This document shows positions 6,547-8,868 of a stretch of DNA of 8,868 nucleotides, piece by piece. This DNA comes from an uncultured Fusibacter sp. (GTDB lineage: Bacteria; Bacillota; Clostridia; Peptostreptococcales; Acidaminobacteraceae). Numbering within the stretch: the stretch's first letter is position 1; every line of letters begins with the position of its first letter. The notes below the pieces were generated by a model. That model searched no databases, was not told the DNA's origin, and worked only from the letters and a program-made list of their open reading frames with translations. The stretch lies in assembly GCA_937958285.1 (NCBI GenBank), contig CALFXQ010000439.1:1-8868 (forward strand), read 5' to 3'. The translations under genes and the position numbers were made by a program.

Positions 6547-7146
6547 TTAAACCTCCTTCGCTTTGCGCGCTTTTATAACATTGTTGAGCGCCAAGAGCAA
6601 TCCCAAAGTCAAGAATGCCCCAGGAGGCAAAATCATAATTAAGGCCGGCTTAAATCCAGCGCCAAAGATGGCGAACTGGAAGATGGTACCTGCACCTAAA
6701 ATCTCGCGCACCGCGCCGAGAATTGTAAGGGCTAGTGTAAAGCCAATACCCATGCCGATGCCGTCGAGGGTCGATGCCACAATGCCATTTTTAAAGGCGA
6801 AGGCCTCAGCGCGCGCCAAGATTAAGCAGTTTACGACGATTAGTGGAATAAAGAGTCCCAGCGATTCGAACAAGGCAGGCACATAGGCTTCCATCACCAT
6901 GGAGACGATGGTCACAAAGCTCGCAATAACGACTACAAACGCAGGTATGCGAATTTTGCCTGGTATAAAGTTTCTTAGAATCGAGATAAAGACATTGGAC
7001 ATAATGAGAACCGCCGTGGTCGCCAAACCCATGCCGATGCCATTTTCTGCCGAAGTGGTCACCGCAAGAGTTGGGCACATGCCAATTAACTGGACAAATA
7101 TAGGGTTCTCTTTAATCAAACCATTGGTTAAATGTTTTAAATTCAT
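6547..7146 (-). CDS. rnfE: Rnf complex membrane subunit RnfE
   Basis: Integral membrane partner of RnfA, homologous to it in inverted topology. The 199-residue product begins MNLKHLTNGLIKENPIFVQL and contains GMCPTLAVTTSAENGIGMG (22-40) with C24, and IPLIVVNCLILARAEAFA (99-116) with C106. These cysteines correspond to the FeS ligands described for NqrD/RnfE-type proteins. About six membrane helices are visible; the GAGTIFQF stretch near 151-158 is a polar break before the last ones. The ATG at 7146 has a purine-rich AGGGGGG site overlapping the rnfG stop, with an 8-base gap. It reads as intact and of usual length. Confidence 0.97.
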   Translation of the reverse strand: MNLKHLTNGLIKENPIFVQLIGMCPTLAVTTSAENGIGMGLATTAVLIMSNVFISILRNFIPGKIRIPAFVVVIASFVTIVSMVMEAYVPALFESLGLFIPLIVVNCLILARAEAFAFKNGIVASTLDGIGMGIGFTLALTILGAVREILGAGTIFQFAIFGAGFKPALIMILPPGAFLTLGLLLALNNVIKARKAKEV

Positions 7147-7154
7147 AATCCCCC

Positions 7155-7727
7155 CTATTTCCCAGTGAGTTGTTCGACGATTTTTCCAGATTCATTGACG
7201 CCCAAAGTCACTGCCTTTGAGGTGATGGTCGATCCGGCAATCGCCTGAATTTCGGTGTCAGAGGATTTGGTTTTATTCACCATTATATCGATAGCTTTTT
7301 TTGTGTCGTACTGTGAATAAAACTCTGGCAATACGGCCTTTGCTCCAAGTCCAGGGGTTTCGCCGTGTTTCCCAACGCGCATCCCCGTTACAATGCCCTC
7401 TGCGTTTACGCCAGTGACGACTTCAACTTCACCCGCATAACCAGATGGTGCTGTGCGAACCACGTAGCCTACAACAGTATCGCCGTCTTTGCCAATAAAG
7501 ACATCTTGCAAAATTGGAAAGCTTTTTTGCAAGTCTTGAAGCGATTGGGGCTCTAAGGCTTCGAAGGCACTGGCATCTGGAAGTACCGCTTTTCTGGCCA
7601 ACTCATTTTTGAGGTTTTTCTGCTCCTGAATGGTCGCCGCTGTCAGTTCGTTTGTAAAGGCTAGAGCAGAAGCTGCAACCAAGCTAATAACAAGTAAAAT
7701 AAGTCCGAGTTTTACAATTTCTTTCAT
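7155..7727 (-). CDS. rnfG: Rnf complex subunit RnfG (covalent FMN-binding)
   Basis: Membrane-anchored, extracytoplasmic flavoprotein subunit. The 190 residues begin with one uncleaved signal-anchor helix (about 5-24), then an FMN-binding domain. Landmarks are VVGYVVRTAPSGYAGEVEVV (85-104), GMRVGKHGETPGLGAKA (115-131), and the flavin attachment region IAGSTITSKAV (163-173). The FMN is normally esterified to the threonine of an SGAT-type motif by the ApbE transferase; here the best match is T167 in AGST, with T169 next. ApbE is not encoded in this window. The ATG (7727-7725) overlaps the rnfD TAA by one base (TAATG), with GGAGGTG seven bases upstream inside rnfD. Its place between rnfD and rnfE is the standard C-D-G-E-A-B order. 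Confidence 0.96.
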   Translation of the reverse strand: MKEIVKLGLILLVISLVAASALAFTNELTAATIQEQKNLKNELARKAVLPDASAFEALEPQSLQDLQKSFPILQDVFIGKDGDTVVGYVVRTAPSGYAGEVEVVTGVNAEGIVTGMRVGKHGETPGLGAKAVLPEFYSQYDTKKAIDIMVNKTKSSDTEIQAIAGSTITSKAVTLGVNESGKIVEQLTGK

Positions 7728-8668
7728 TATTTTGCACCTCCAAATACTTTAGGCGCGGTATATTTCTCGATAATCGGCGTGGCTACATTCATAAGAAGAA
7801 TAGAATAGGAGACACCTTCTGGCAATGAGCCAAACTGGCGAATGAGTATGGTCAACAGACCACATCCAAAGGCATAGAACATCTGACCTTTAACTGAAAC
7901 TGGAGAAGATGCGTAATCTGTAGCCATAAAGAAAGCGCCAAGCAGAAGGCCCCCTGTGACGATTTGATAAAGGCCCATTTGAAAGTCGAATCCGTTGAAG
8001 AACAAGGCGAAAACAAATACTGTGGCCATATAAATCACTGGAATTCTCCAGCTGATAATGCCTCTAAAGATCAGATAAAGACCACCGAGTAAAAGCAAGA
8101 CGGCGCTTGTCTCGCCAATACAGCCTCCGATGGTGCCCATTGCAGCATCCCAAACAGATGGCAATTGATCGACTGGCATACCCTCTTTAATCATGCCTAA
8201 TGGAGTAGCCGAGGCGACTGCATCTGCCCCCGGAGAAACCCATGTCGTCATCTCGACGGGCCATGATGCCATTAACATTGCACGCGCTGCCAAAGCTGGA
8301 TTCATAAAGTTGTGGCCTATGCCACCAAACGCTTGTTTTACAATGGCAATTGCGAATATCGAGCCAATGATTGGCAACCACCAAGGCGCTGTCGAGGGAA
8401 TATTCATTGCAACTAATAAGCCCGTGACCACAGCGCTTAGATCTTTTATGGTAATGGCCGTTTTTCTCATGTACTTTTGTATAAATGCCTCTGTGGCCAC
8501 CGCTGCGCCTATAGCCAATACGATGAGAATGGCTGCATTCACGCCAAAGGTAATCACGCCAAAGACTGTGGCCGGCAAAAGTGCGATTAATACATCGCGC
8601 ATCACTGAGCGCACGGTTTCTTTAGAGCGAATATGTGGAGATGCTGAAACTACAAACCGATGATCCAT
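7727..8668 (-). CDS. rnfD: Rnf complex membrane subunit RnfD (covalent FMN-binding)
   Basis: Polytopic membrane subunit homologous to NqrB, which takes part in transmembrane electron transfer coupled to Na+ or H+ export. The 313 residues show about eight to nine helices, an N-terminal VVSASPHIRSKETVRSVM stretch typical of RnfD, and KQAFGGIGHNFMNPALAARA (111-130), a strongly conserved family segment. The covalent flavin motif DAVASATPLG (149-158) is intact, with T155 as the predicted FMN-ester residue; it matches the D-x-x-x-x-AT pattern recognised by ApbE. The ATG at 8668 is preceded by GGAGG, which overlaps the rnfC stop codon region, and the gap is 11 bases. The coupled ion (Na+ or H+) cannot be told from the sequence by eye. 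Confidence 0.97.
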   Translation of the reverse strand: MDHRFVVSASPHIRSKETVRSVMRDVLIALLPATVFGVITFGVNAAILIVLAIGAAVATEAFIQKYMRKTAITIKDLSAVVTGLLVAMNIPSTAPWWLPIIGSIFAIAIVKQAFGGIGHNFMNPALAARAMLMASWPVEMTTWVSPGADAVASATPLGMIKEGMPVDQLPSVWDAAMGTIGGCIGETSAVLLLLGGLYLIFRGIISWRIPVIYMATVFVFALFFNGFDFQMGLYQIVTGGLLLGAFFMATDYASSPVSVKGQMFYAFGCGLLTILIRQFGSLPEGVSYSILLMNVATPIIEKYTAPKVFGGAK

Positions 8669-8679
8669 TCAATTCCTCC

Positions 8680-8868
8680 TCAAGCCTTTGATTTTCTACG
8701 CTTAGCTAAAATCTCTCGCTTTGCTACGCGTATAGATGGTAATAGTGGTCTTTTTGATGGGCATATATAGGAACATGAACCACATTCTATACAGTCTAAT
8801 GCATGATACGCTGCCGCTTTGTCAAAGTTGTCTTGGAGGGCATAGGCACTCATGTAGACGGGCTGTAA
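8680..8868 (-). CDS. rnfC: Rnf complex subunit RnfC, C-terminal 62 residues (gene continues past the window edge)
   Basis: Only the end of the gene is present, reading in frame from base 8868 to a TGA at 8682-8680. The visible peptide contains one 4Fe-4S motif, CIECGSCSYICP (cysteines at visible residues 26, 29, 32 and 36), followed by SKRPLLPSIRVAKREI. This is the typical end of RnfC, the peripheral subunit that carries the NADH/FMN site and two FeS clusters and delivers electrons to NAD+. The basic tail KRRKSKA closes the protein. The first FeS motif and the flavin/NAD domains would be upstream of the window. The stop overlaps the rnfD ribosome binding site (TGAGGAGG). Confidence 0.95.
   Translation of the reverse strand, partial: LQPVYMSAYALQDNFDKAAAYHALDCIECGSCSYICPSKRPLLPSIRVAKREILAKRRKSKA

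Noticed and set aside
8193..8663. Open frame of 156 codons on the plus strand opposite rnfD
   Set aside because: Antisense to a clear RnfD gene, no ribosome binding site seen, and residue content is typical of a shadow frame.

Overview
This is a compact, ordinary-looking bacterial chromosome segment in which every supported gene lies on the minus strand, so transcription runs from high to low coordinates. The content and order (rnfC-D-G-E-A-B, a DUF4321-type small membrane protein, maf, radC, mreB-C-D, then a class B penicillin-binding protein) point to an anaerobic, rod-shaped Gram-positive of the class Clostridia. From memory, Peptostreptococcaceae and relatives (e.g. Clostridioides, Alkaliphilus, Fusibacter-like lineages) have a similar neighbourhood. 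The genus cannot be fixed from the window. Ribosome binding sites are strong (AGGAG/GGAGG) and base composition looks even, with no sign of recent transfer.

Region 1 (8868 down to 5124) is the Rnf respiratory complex: the C-terminal end of rnfC, then complete rnfD, rnfG, rnfE, rnfA and rnfB. Junctions are between a 1-base overlap and an 11-base gap, as expected for one translationally coupled operon. The complex oxidises reduced ferredoxin, passes electrons to NAD+ and pumps Na+ or H+. FeS motifs in RnfC and RnfB, candidate covalent-flavin threonines in RnfD and RnfG, and the paired membrane cysteines of RnfA and RnfE are all visible.

Region 2 (5123 to 4982) is the only sizeable noncoding gap, 142 bases. 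It holds a 22-bp near-perfect inverted repeat with a 3-base loop. A good minus-strand promoter (TATACA, 17 bases, TATAAT) overlaps that hairpin. It probably separates the Rnf operon from the downstream cluster, as a terminator, an operator, or both.

Region 3 (4981 to 1) is a morphogenesis and housekeeping cluster: a DUF4321-like membrane protein, Maf nucleotide pyrophosphatase, RadC (JAMM/MPN family), the elongasome proteins MreB, MreC and MreD, and the first 316 residues of a PBP2-type transpeptidase that runs off the window. MreB filaments, MreC/MreD and the PBP together direct lateral-wall synthesis.

I found no mobile element, CRISPR array, tRNA, rRNA or undescribed multi-gene system. The most useful second looks are the hairpin/promoter element, the small DUF4321 protein, the extra cysteines in RnfB and the non-consensus flavin site in RnfG.
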